A DNA stretch of 22,303 bases. Source: a virus. Made by a program: the position numbers and the translations under genes. Of the stretch, positions 1-7,637 are shown in pieces. The DNA lies in IMG/VR virus record IMGVR_UViG_3300044608_001893, positions 1 through 22,303 of that record, one strand, 5' to 3'. The notes beneath the pieces were generated by a model. The model did not search any database. It was given only the letters and a program-made list of their open reading frames with translations, and had not been told where the DNA came from. Within the stretch, counting starts at the first letter, position 1; every line of letters starts with the position of its first letter.

Positions 1-74
1 AGGCCTACAATAGCATGGCCGCCAAGCTCTGCGAACTGATTTCCGCAGCACCCATCAACGAACTTTCGAAATAG
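1..74 (+). CDS. Ala/Tyr/Asp-tract phage protein, copy 1 (3' end only)
   Basis: Only the last 23 codons (from base 3) and the TAG stop at 72-74 are inside the window. The visible C-terminus (AYNSMAAKLCELISAAPINE, then LSK) is identical to the C-termini of the two complete copies that follow. The gene is therefore the third member of a tandem array whose left part lies outside the window. Function is unknown. The downstream spacer (gcgggcacaccc) is also identical to that after copy 2. Confidence 0.8.
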   Translation, partial: AYNSMAAKLCELISAAPINELSK

Positions 75-184
75 CGGGCACACCCATGCACAGCAACCAA
101 TCGCCCCCGATCGTCCCTCAGCTGATCCTGACGGTCGCCGAAGGCCAGGCGCATCTCGAAAGCTCCGATGCCCAGGAGGCTACC

Positions 185-961
<777 letters not shown>

Positions 962-1071
962 CGGGCACACCCATGCACAGCAACCAATCGCCCCCGATCG
1001 TCCCTCAGCTGATCTTGACGGTCGCCGAAGGCCAGGCGCATCTCGAAAGCTCCGATGCCCAGGAGGCTACC

Positions 1072-1938
<867 letters not shown>

Positions 1939-1949
1939 GGGGCACACCC

Positions 1950-2141
1950 ATGCACAGCAACCAATCGGCTCCGATCGTCCCTCAGCTGATCTTGACGGTC
2001 GCCGAAGGCCAGGCGCATCTCGAAAGCTCCGATGCACTGCCCGTCACCTCGCCGCACCCGGCCGGCGACACGGAGTGCGTGCTGGCCGCCATCGGCCGCT
2101 GGCTGTTCCAGGCGCGTCGCGCCGCCGCCGGGGAGGGCTGA
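1950..2141 (+). CDS. Small phage protein of unknown function (intact parent of the duplicated leader)
   Basis: A 63-residue protein beginning MHSNQSAPIVPQLILTVAEG and continuing through DALPVTSPHPAGDTECVLAA into a short helical end. The first 31 codons also occur, almost unchanged, upstream of copies 2 and 3 of the Ala-tract gene, whereas residues 32-63 occur only here. This is therefore the complete gene and the other two occurrences are 5' remnants carried along by tandem duplication. The ribosome site is GGGGG with a 7-nt spacer, slightly stronger than the GCGGG in the remnants. The stop is 3 nt before the next start, suggesting co-transcription. Function unknown. Confidence 0.7.
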   Translation: MHSNQSAPIVPQLILTVAEGQAHLESSDALPVTSPHPAGDTECVLAAIGRWLFQARRAAAGEG

Positions 2142-2144
2142 ACG

Positions 2145-2432
2145 ATGAGCAGCAGCTCCCGCACCGAAGCCGGCAAGGCGCACCTGGTGCTGGCCGATCT
2201 CGCCCTGGCCGCCCGCTCCGGCCCGGTCGGCGCCCCCACCATCCTGGCCTACGTCGCTTACCTGCAGCGCCAGCTCGCGATCCTGGCGGGTTACGAGGAA
2301 ATGGCGGACGAGCTGGCCAACGAGGCCCTGTCCATGGCCCGCGCCCGCCAGGCCGGCATCGAAGCCGGCATTGTCCTTGCCTTCCCCGCGCGCCCGCGCC
2401 TGCACACCGGCCACGGGGGGAACGCGGCATGA
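2145..2432 (+). CDS. Small helical phage protein of unknown function
   Basis: A 95-residue, Ala/Leu-rich, mostly helical protein with no motif I recognise. Residues 9-70 look like two or three amphipathic helices (AHLVLADLALAAR, then AYVAYLQRQLAILAGYEEMA). It sits 3 nt after the previous stop and overlaps the next gene by ATGA at 2429-2432, so it belongs to a translationally coupled run of small genes ending in the helix-turn-helix gene at 2658. A GGGGAGGG ribosome site lies just upstream of the start. Confidence 0.72.
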   Translation: MSSSSRTEAGKAHLVLADLALAARSGPVGAPTILAYVAYLQRQLAILAGYEEMADELANEALSMARARQAGIEAGIVLAFPARPRLHTGHGGNAA

Positions 2433-2665
2433 GCGCCCGCCAGCACCGCCGCCCGTTCCGCGCCTGCCAGCCGCCGCAGGTGGTGCGCGACACCACGCTG
2501 GGCGGCCTGCCTGTCCTGCTGCTTGGCTGGTGGATCGGCCCCGATGGCCATCCCGAAGCCGCGCAGGTCCTCACCATGACCAGCACGCGCGCCCTGCACG
2601 ACATCGCCGGCCTGCACGGCCAGAACCCGCACCAGCTGGAACTGACGGGGCTGGGGCATGGCTGA
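2429..2665 (+). CDS. Small phage protein of unknown function
   Basis: A 78-residue protein starting MSARQHRRPFRACQPPQVV, with a central hydrophobic GGLPVLLLGWWIG segment that is too short to be a confident membrane helix. The start is fixed by the ATGA overlap with the upstream gene. Its 3' end overlaps the next gene by 8 nt. I recognise no catalytic or binding motif. The overlaps on both sides and the codon use match the neighbours, which supports it as a real gene. Confidence 0.68.
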   Translation: MSARQHRRPFRACQPPQVVRDTTLGGLPVLLLGWWIGPDGHPEAAQVLTMTSTRALHDIAGLHGQNPHQLELTGLGHG

Positions 2666-2930
2666 GCGCCCCGTCATCACCCGCGCCCAGGTGGCCGAGC
2701 TGCTGGGCATGGCCCCGGCCACCCTGCTGGACCGCATCGGCCACATGCGCCAGCACCATGCGTTCCCCCACGCCATCCCCGGCAGCGGCGGCCGTCGCTA
2801 CAGCCGCGCCGCGGTGCTGGCCTGGATCGAGCGCCGCCCCACCCCGCCGCCGAACCCGGCGCTGGAACAGGACGTGGCCGAGTGCGAAGCTATTCTCCTG
2901 GGCCGCGCCCGGGCGATGGCGGCGGGGTAG
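2658..2930 (+). CDS. MerR/excisionase-type helix-turn-helix protein
   Basis: A 90-residue protein with an N-terminal winged-helix pattern: ITRAQVAELLGMAPATLLDR (residues 7-26), then a segment ending GSGGRRYSRAAVLAWIERR. This is the arrangement of AlpA/excisionase-like and MerR-type DNA-binding domains, where the GGRRYSRAAVLAWIE part forms the wing and last helix. The position three small genes upstream of the integrase and directly before the promoter/operator at 2955-3000 fits an excisionase or a lysogeny regulator. Which of the two cannot be told from sequence. The last 30 residues are acidic and probably outside the DNA-binding fold. Confidence 0.75.
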   Translation: MAERPVITRAQVAELLGMAPATLLDRIGHMRQHHAFPHAIPGSGGRRYSRAAVLAWIERRPTPPPNPALEQDVAECEAILLGRARAMAAG

Positions 2931-2954
2931 TCTCAGAAAAAAGATTTTGAATAG

Positions 2955-3000
2955 CGGCATTTTGCCGTTGACAGGCCCCGTGAATGGCGGCATTATGCCG
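2955..3000 (+). promoter_or_regulatory. Sigma70-type promoter embedded in two matching palindromic operators
   Basis: TTGACA at 2968-2973 is a perfect -35 box. After exactly 17 bp comes CATTAT (2991-2996), a fair -10 box, and transcription would start about 20 nt before the gene at 3024. Two palindromes with identical arms flank and overlap it: CGGCA-TTT-TGCCG at 2955-2967, abutting the -35 box, and CGGCA-TTA-TGCCG at 2988-3000, covering the -10 box. Their centres are 33 bp apart, about three helical turns. This geometry is typical of a repressor-controlled promoter. The regulator is unidentified; the helix-turn-helix proteins at 2658 and 3518 are candidates. Confidence 0.72.
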
Positions 3001-3023
3001 TTATCAGAGAGGGAGACACAACG

Positions 3024-3233
3024 ATGAGCAAGATCGCCAGCCACTACGTTTACACCGCCAGTAACAACACGGATTACGCGGTGTTCACCAGCATGCGCGC
3101 TGCCAAAACGCAGGCGGCAAAGTGGGCGCGTGAAGGCCGGATGAGCGATGTGACGCGCCATGTCGCCGGCCCGGACGGCAAGCCGCAGACCTGCATCGGC
3201 CGCGTCCACACCTGCTTTCCGCGCCTGGCCTAG
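3024..3233 (+). CDS. Small phage protein of unknown function
   Basis: A 69-residue basic protein (MSKIASHYVYTASNNTDYAV...) with no recognised domain. It is the first gene after the operator-covered promoter at 2955-3000 and has a GAGAGGGAG ribosome site 9-17 nt before the ATG. It is likely an early or lysogeny-associated gene transcribed together with the downstream small genes and perhaps the integrase. The N-terminal half looks like a short beta-rich fold (YVYTASNNTDYAVFTSM) followed by a helix. This is inferred only from residue pattern. Confidence 0.7.
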   Translation: MSKIASHYVYTASNNTDYAVFTSMRAAKTQAAKWAREGRMSDVTRHVAGPDGKPQTCIGRVHTCFPRLA

Positions 3234-3260
3234 ACCCCACCCCAACGAGGAGAGACCAGG

Positions 3261-3518
3261 ATGAGCTACACTGTCCGCCAGATTGACACCGGTTACATCG
3301 TTGTCGGCCCGTCCGGCGCCCTGCTTCGTGACGGCGGGGCCGGCCAGCAGGGCGAGCCGCTGATCTGGCGCGAGCGCGCGCGTGCCGACGCCAAAGCCGA
3401 ATGGCTTAACACTCCCGAGCGTCACACGCTGAGCAACCGCGAGCGCCGCGAGATGCGGACGGCCATTGGCGCGCGGCACGGCCTGCCCTACGACGTGGCG
3501 CGGGGGCTGCTCGATTGA
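3261..3518 (+). CDS. Small phage protein of unknown function
   Basis: An 85-residue protein. It begins with a beta-rich segment (SYTVRQIDTGYIVVGPSGAL) and ends with a charged helical region (LSNRERREMRTAIGARHG). The ribosome site is GAGGAGAG, about 9 nt upstream. Its TGA stop overlaps the ATG of the following helix-turn-helix gene by one base, so translation is probably coupled. I do not recognise the family. It lies between the regulated promoter and the integrase, in a position where phages often keep regulators or anti-repressors. Confidence 0.7.
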   Translation: MSYTVRQIDTGYIVVGPSGALLRDGGAGQQGEPLIWRERARADAKAEWLNTPERHTLSNRERREMRTAIGARHGLPYDVARGLLD

Positions 3519-3724
3519 TGACTTCCGCTGCCCTTCGCTCCACCTTGGCCTCGCTCGGGTGGAGCACTCGGCATTTGGCCCGCCTGCTCGGCATCCCGGA
3601 GCGCACGCCAGGCAACTGGACGATGGGTCGCTATGCCGTCCCGGCCGATGTCGCCGCGTGGCTTCAGCGCCGGCTTTCCGAGCATCAGCGCATGATGCGT
3701 GACGATCCACCGCCCCAGGCATAG
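3518..3724 (+). CDS. Cro-like helix-turn-helix protein
   Basis: A 68-residue protein containing a compact helix-turn-helix: LGWSTRHLARLLGIPERTPG at residues 13-32, followed by NWTMGRYAVPADVAAWLQRR. The pattern (helix, turn at LGI, recognition helix ending in NW, then VP...VAAWL) is characteristic of small Cro/YdaS-like DNA-binding proteins. The start is the ATG at 3518, which shares its A with the preceding TGA; a TTG three bases earlier is less likely. It lies 8 nt before the integrase gene and could control the palindromic promoter at 2955-3000 or integrase expression. Confidence 0.72.
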   Translation: MTSAALRSTLASLGWSTRHLARLLGIPERTPGNWTMGRYAVPADVAAWLQRRLSEHQRMMRDDPPPQA

Positions 3725-3732
3725 GAGCCGCC

Positions 3733-4908
3733 ATGTCGCGCCACACCATCCGCCATCTGGTCGAGAAGCCCGGCGCCCACGGCCCGCGCTGGTACTGGCA
3801 GCCCAGCGCCCAGCTGCGCGCCGATGGCTGGCGCCCCCAGCGCCTGCTGGCCAACACCTTGGCGGACGCCATGAAGCTGGCCGAGGAACTGAACGCCGAA
3901 GTGGATGCCAAGCGCGCCAGCCTGCCCACCGGCAAGGCCGCGAAGGCCCCGGCCGGCAGCGTGCTGGCCATGATCCAGGCCTACAAGGCCAGCAAGTGGT
4001 GGCCCAAGGGCGAGCGCACCCGCAAGGATTACGGCCACTACCTCGATGCCATCGCCACCTGGGCGGGCGACATGCCGTCGCGCGCCGTCACTCCGCGCGC
4101 GGTCCAGGCCTTCCACACGGCCATGGAAACCCGCACCGAAGGCAAGGGCCGCCACCGCCGCACCATCCACACGCCCGCCCGCGCCGCCGCCGCCGTGCGC
4201 GTGCTGTCGGCCCTGTTCAGTGCCGGCGTGCGCCTGGGCTTCGTCGCCACAAACCCTGCCCTCCGGGCCGGCATCAGCGTGGCACGCCAGCGCGAGCCGG
4301 TGCTGTGGCCCCGCGCGGAGCTGGACCACATGGTGGCCACGGCCGACGCCATGGGCTGGCACAGCCAGGGCACCGCCATGCTGATGAACTACTGGTGCGG
4401 CCAGCGTCAGGCGGACATCCTGCACCTGGCGCCCTGGGCCCTGGAGCACGGCGCCATCGTGCTGAAGCAGCGGAAGCGCGGTCGCAAGGTCAGCCTGCCG
4501 GTGCACCTGGTGCCGGAGCTGGTGACCAGGCTGGAGGTCGATCGCGCCCGCACCACCACCGTGGCCAGCCTCACCCACCTGCTCCTGCACGAAGGCACCG
4601 GCCGCCCCTGGCAGCCCTACACCTTCACTCACACCTTTGCCGAGATCCGCGCCAAGGCCGCCGCCGGCGATCCGGCTCTGAACCTCCCCGCCATGCCCAG
4701 CTGCGCCAGCCTGCGCTGGATGGAACTGCGCCACACGGCCGTCACCGCCCTCAAGGCCGCCGGCCTCGATGCCCTGGCGATCAGCAGCATCACCGGCCAC
4801 ACCGCCCAAAGCGTGCAAGCGATCCTCGATCGCCACTACCTCGTCCGCACCACCGAAGCCGCCGAACACGCGTTCAAGGCCCGGCTGGCGAAGGAAGGCG
4901 GGGCCTAG
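3733..4908 (+). CDS. int: Tyrosine-family site-specific integrase
   Basis: A 391-residue protein of normal phage-integrase length. An N-terminal DNA-binding region (about 1-180, with the core-binding part near 70-170) precedes the catalytic domain. Visible catalytic elements are Arg225 in NYWCGQRQADIL, Arg333 in MELRHTAVTAL, Gly355-His356 in SITGHT and the nucleophile candidate Tyr369 in DRHYLVR. The usual His of the HxxR box (position 330) is Met here. The ATG at 3733 follows AGGAG (3724-3728). The TAG overlaps the GTG start of the HNH gene by one base. The enzyme would recombine the phage attP with the host attB; the tRNA-Thr fragment at 5285-5329 is its probable target. Confidence 0.93.
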   Translation: MSRHTIRHLVEKPGAHGPRWYWQPSAQLRADGWRPQRLLANTLADAMKLAEELNAEVDAKRASLPTGKAAKAPAGSVLAMIQAYKASKWWPKGERTRKDYGHYLDAIATWAGDMPSRAVTPRAVQAFHTAMETRTEGKGRHRRTIHTPARAAAAVRVLSALFSAGVRLGFVATNPALRAGISVARQREPVLWPRAELDHMVATADAMGWHSQGTAMLMNYWCGQRQADILHLAPWALEHGAIVLKQRKRGRKVSLPVHLVPELVTRLEVDRARTTTVASLTHLLLHEGTGRPWQPYTFTHTFAEIRAKAAAGDPALNLPAMPSCASLRWMELRHTAVTALKAAGLDALAISSITGHTAQSVQAILDRHYLVRTTEAAEHAFKARLAKEGGA

Positions 4909-5279
4909 TGCCAATCCGCGCCGAAAACCGCGCGCGCTATCCGGCTGAGTGGCCGATCATTAGCCTGTGGGTGCGCGTTTGCGCCTGCTGGCGCTGCGAA
5001 TGGTGCAACGCTGCCAACGGCAAGCTGCATCCCGTGACAGGCAGCCGTGTGGTTCTGACGGTGGCGCATCTAGATCACCAGCCGGAGAACGTGGCGCCCA
5101 GCAATCTGGCGGCCCTCTGCCAGCGCTGCCACAACCGCTACGATGCGGTGACACGGGCCGCAGGTGTCGCCGCTCGTCGCCGCGCCGCCCTGGCCGTTGA
5201 CGATCTGTTCTCAGCTAGTTGGACAACACCAGTTGGACAGCAGTTGGACAGTCCGGCGAAACCGCCGCTAAGCCTTTGA
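4908..5279 (+). CDS. HNH endonuclease-like protein
   Basis: A 123-residue protein with a GTG start overlapping the integrase stop by one base and preceded by AAGGAAGG. The HNH nuclease signature is clear: a first Cys pair (CEWCNA, residues 35-38), then VLTVAHLDHQPEN with the catalytic-type His pair, then NLAALCQRCHNRYD, providing the second Cys pair and the final His/Asn. Such proteins bind zinc through the two CxxC pairs and nick or cut DNA. Placement beside the integrase and next to attP is unusual but its role there is unknown. The last about 24 residues (SASWTTPVGQQLDSP...) overlap the putative integrase arm repeats and may be dispensable coding. Confidence 0.85.
   Translation: MPIRAENRARYPAEWPIISLWVRVCACWRCEWCNAANGKLHPVTGSRVVLTVAHLDHQPENVAPSNLAALCQRCHNRYDAVTRAAGVAARRRAALAVDDLFSASWTTPVGQQLDSPAKPPLSL
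5217..5250 (+). repeat. Three AGTTGGACA direct repeats, putative integrase arm sites
   Basis: AGTTGGACA occurs at 5217-5225, 5231-5239 and 5242-5250, each followed by A or G. Spacings of 14 and 11 bp place the copies in different reading frames of the HNH gene, so they are not a protein repeat. They lie 35-68 bp from the tRNA-like core. Many tyrosine integrases bind short direct repeats in attP arms through their N-terminal domain. The assignment is inferred from position and repetition. Confidence 0.55.
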
Positions 5280-5284
5280 AAAGA

Positions 5285-5329
5285 TGGTGCCGACGGTCAG
5301 GATTGAACTGACGACCTACTGATTACGAA
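5285..5329 (-). other. Putative attP core: 3' part of a tRNA-Thr(CGT)
   Basis: Read on the - strand, the segment fits the last 45 nt of a tRNA: anticodon loop TTCGTAA (anticodon CGT), 3' anticodon strand TCAGT, variable loop AGGTC, T-stem GTCAG and CTGAC around loop TTCAATC, acceptor strand CGTCGGC, discriminator A, and CCA. The sequence beyond base 5329 cannot pair to complete an anticodon stem, so this is a fragment and not a tRNA gene. A tRNA 3' end immediately beside an integrase gene is the classic attachment-site signature. Confidence 0.8.
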
Positions 5330-5351
5330 TGCGGCAGGAATTGTGCAGCAT

Positions 5352-5382
5352 CAAGGCCCCGTCCAACAAGGGCGGGGCCTTG
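5352..5382 (-). terminator. Strong hairpin, probable late-operon terminator
   Basis: CAAGGCCCCG (5352-5361) pairs perfectly with CGGGGCCTTG (5373-5382). The stem can extend through GUCC/GGGC to about 13 bp around an AACAA loop. It lies 16 nt past the stop of the last - strand gene and between two convergent operons, so it could end transcription from both sides. No long U-run follows on either strand, which lowers confidence that it is intrinsic. Confidence 0.6.
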
Positions 5383-5398
5383 CTGTGTGGTGGCGCGG

Positions 5399-5620
5399 CT
5401 ATCCGCCGGCGCTGTCGCGGTCGGGGAAAATGAAGGCGAACACGGCGGCCACGGCGCCGGCGATCGACATGATGGTAGTGATCTCGGCTTCGGTCAGCGC
5501 CACGCCGGCGCCGCCGAAGGCCAGAAACAGCAGGCCGCTGCGGGTGCTGGTCTGGCGGGCCTGGTCCTCGATGAACTCGGCCCAGCGGGGCTTCTGGCGC
5601 GGCGGCGGGACGGGCGGCAT
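5399..5620 (-). CDS. Holin-like small membrane protein
   Basis: A 73-residue protein with a Pro/Arg-rich start, an amphipathic WAEFIEDQARQ segment and two hydrophobic helices: about 29-43 (GLLFLAFGGAGVAL) and 47-65 (EITTIMSIAGAVAAVFAFIF). They are separated by a short acidic turn, and the tail is charged. Two-helix proteins of this size at the end of a late operon, just after the tail fibre gene, correspond in place to T7 gp17.5 holin. The ATG 5620 has GGAGAG upstream, overlapping the stop of the preceding gene. No endolysin gene is adjacent in the window, so the lysis role is inferred from topology and position. Confidence 0.6.
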   Translation of the reverse strand: MPPVPPPRQKPRWAEFIEDQARQTSTRSGLLFLAFGGAGVALTEAEITTIMSIAGAVAAVFAFIFPDRDSAGG

Positions 5621-5622
5621 GG

Positions 5623-5985
5623 CTACTCTCCGGGGTGGGGCAGGGCGCGGGGCAGGCGGGCTTCCAGGCGGGCCAGGGTGGCTTCGATGGTGCCGAGCTG
5701 GCGGAGCGTGGCTTCGCGGAACTGGCGGCTGTGCTTTTCGGCCTCGGCGGCGTTGCGGCGGCTCTCGGTTCTGTGATCTTCCAGCGCCTGCCACACGTCG
5801 CCCAGCCCGGTGTCGTGGCGGCTGGCGGCCTGGTGGGCGACGGTCTGCACCTTGTCGTCCAGCAAAACCAGGCGGCCTTCGAGCCGGTCCTGCCGGCGAT
5901 ACAGCACGCCGGCCAGCGCCAGCCCGCCGGTGAACAGCGCGGCTCCGACCATCCAGAACAGCTCGGCGGTGATGAAACCTTCCAT
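5623..5985 (-). CDS. Membrane-anchored coiled-coil protein, lysis-cassette position
   Basis: A 120-residue protein with one N-terminal transmembrane helix (about 8-28, ELFWMVGAALFTGGLALAGV). A long charged helix with heptad-like Leu/Ala spacing follows (about 32-110, with RRQDRLEGRLVLLDDKVQTV and TLRQLGTIEATLARLEARL), then a short Pro-rich end. The layout resembles phage inner-membrane spanin or holin-accessory proteins, but no family-specific motif is visible. The start is ATG 5985, 2 nt after the tailspike stop; the next gene begins 2 nt after its own stop. Tight packing with the tailspike and holin-like gene suggests a shared late transcript. Confidence 0.6.
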   Translation of the reverse strand: MEGFITAELFWMVGAALFTGGLALAGVLYRRQDRLEGRLVLLDDKVQTVAHQAASRHDTGLGDVWQALEDHRTESRRNAAEAEKHSRQFREATLRQLGTIEATLARLEARLPRALPHPGE

Positions 5986-5987
5986 CG

Positions 5988-7637
5988 TCAGTACACCACG
6001 TTGTTGCCGTTGCTGGCGCTGCCGGCGCCGATCACGGTGACGGTGCCGTTGGTGACGTTGCCGGCAATCACATTGAAGTCGGCGGTGCCGCTTTCCAGGA
6101 TCGACACGGCCACGCCGGTGCTGTCGCACAGATTGCCCTGCACCACGCTGCGGGTGCAGCGCAGCCTGATGTCGTTGTTGCTGTTGCCGGCCAGGTGGTT
6201 GCCCATCACGACGTGCTTTTCGCCCTGCAGGTCGATCCCGTACGTGTTGGTGGGGGCGCGGTTGCCCACCAGCTGCAAGGCGCGGCAATTGGCATCGGCC
6301 TGCACGCCGGGCGTGGCCGGGCTGCCGACGCCGGTGGAAAGGTCGCAGGTGGCCACCTTCCAGTTTGCGGCGTTGATGAAGGTCAGCGGCCCGCCGCTGC
6401 AGTTAGTGAAAGCGCAGCCGGTGAAGCTGCCCCAATCCTGGCCGGACACGCCGCCGCCCTTCACCTGGCCGTTGGTGTTGAAGGCGGTCACCCGCACGCC
6501 CTCGTCGGCCGTGCCGCCGCTGCCGGTGATGTAGATCCCGTAGTCGCTGCCGCTCTGGGCATAGCCGCCGTTCACTTCGGTGTCGGTGCAGGTGTCGATG
6601 TGGATCCCGATCGCCGCGGCGGTGCAGCGGATGGTGTCCAGGATGGTGCTGGCACAGAACCGCAGGTTAATCCCGCGCGCCCCGCCAGTGATGTAGAGGT
6701 CTTCCAGCGAAACGAAGCTGCACCGCTTGGCCACGTCGGTGCCGTCCAGGTGCACGGCATACACGCCGGTATAGCCCCCGGCGGAGAAGCCCAGCCGGCG
6801 GATCGTGAACGGGAAGGCGGGCGCGGCGGCCACGTATTTCAGCAGCCGCAGGTTGTTGGCGCCGGCCACCAGCGTCGTGATCAGCGGATCATCGCCGATC
6901 ACGGTGACGTTCGGCTTCAGCGTCACGTCGCTGTTCAGCCTGTAGGTGCCGGGGCGCAGGTACACCACGCCGCTGGTCAGGCTGTTGATGGCGGCCTGCA
7001 GCGCGGCGGCGCAGTCGGCGGTGCCGGTGTTGTCGGCGCCATGGTCGCGCACCAGGTCCACATGCGCCGGCCCGCCCAAGGTCAGGCGGGCGGTGCGCAG
7101 CGCGGCGGCGGCCACCACGGGGACCATGGGGGCGGAAACCGTGGCGGTGCCGCTGGCCGGCAGGCCCACGGTGATGTCGCCGTTGGCGTCGGTGATCACG
7201 TTCATGCTGCGCCGGCTGGCGCGCGCGGGCAGCACGGGCTGGTCGGCCTCGCCATCGGGCACGCGCAGGGTGCGGCGCTGGGCGGCCAGGGCTTCCTGGG
7301 CCAGGGCGGTGCCGCGGTCCACGATGCGCTCCACGGTGGGGCCGGGCAGCGGGTCGGCGTTGTTGAGGCGCACCTGCTGGGTAGGCACGGTGGCGCGCAG
7401 GATGCGCCAGGTCACGCCCACGGCGGGGGCGGCCAGGGCGGTGATGCTGCCGCTGGCGCCGTCGCCCCCGGCCACGGTGTAGTCGGTGCCGCGCGCCAGC
7501 GTGGTCAGCACGCCGGCCGCGCTGGTCTGGTGCACGGCGAGCTCATCCGGCCCGAAGAACACGAAGGGCACCGGAAAGACGGTGCTGGCACCATCGCCGG
7601 CATAGGCAATGCTGGTATCGAGCGAGGGCAAAGTCAT
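5988..7637 (-). CDS. Tailspike with T7-fibre-like N-terminus and pectate-lyase beta-helix
   Basis: A 549-residue receptor-binding protein. Residues 1-130 form a virion-attachment domain of the type heading many podoviral fibres (SIAYAGDGASTVFPVPFVFF, then TDYTVAGG, then TVERIVDRGTALAQEALAAQ). From about 190 a pectate-lyase-type beta-helix begins (VDLVRDHGADNTGTADCAAA, then GVVYLRPGTYRLN) and continues as Asn/Gly-rich coils to the end. Such spikes bind and often cleave capsule or lipopolysaccharide; catalytic residues cannot be assigned by eye. ATG 7637 overlaps the upstream stop by ATGA. Longer open frames reaching 9557 are only extensions into the neighbouring gene. The protein corresponds in position to T7 gp17. 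Confidence 0.86.
   Translation of the reverse strand: MTLPSLDTSIAYAGDGASTVFPVPFVFFGPDELAVHQTSAAGVLTTLARGTDYTVAGGDGASGSITALAAPAVGVTWRILRATVPTQQVRLNNADPLPGPTVERIVDRGTALAQEALAAQRRTLRVPDGEADQPVLPARASRRSMNVITDANGDITVGLPASGTATVSAPMVPVVAAAALRTARLTLGGPAHVDLVRDHGADNTGTADCAAALQAAINSLTSGVVYLRPGTYRLNSDVTLKPNVTVIGDDPLITTLVAGANNLRLLKYVAAAPAFPFTIRRLGFSAGGYTGVYAVHLDGTDVAKRCSFVSLEDLYITGGARGINLRFCASTILDTIRCTAAAIGIHIDTCTDTEVNGGYAQSGSDYGIYITGSGGTADEGVRVTAFNTNGQVKGGGVSGQDWGSFTGCAFTNCSGGPLTFINAANWKVATCDLSTGVGSPATPGVQADANCRALQLVGNRAPTNTYGIDLQGEKHVVMGNHLAGNSNNDIRLRCTRSVVQGNLCDSTGVAVSILESGTADFNVIAGNVTNGTVTVIGAGSASNGNNVVY

Noticed and set aside
2931-3023. Intrinsic terminator formed by the palindromes
   Set aside because: Each palindrome has only 5-bp arms with a 3-nt centre and no following U-run, and they coincide with -35/-10 boxes, which fits operators better.
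5281-5345. Complete tRNA gene
   Set aside because: Only the 3' part is present. Sequence past 5329 does not complete the anticodon stem, D arm or 5' acceptor strand.
5988-7637. Diversity-generating retroelement, prompted by the BPP-1-like head genes
   Set aside because: No reverse transcriptase, template repeat or C-type-lectin variable region is visible. The receptor-binding protein is a beta-helix spike.
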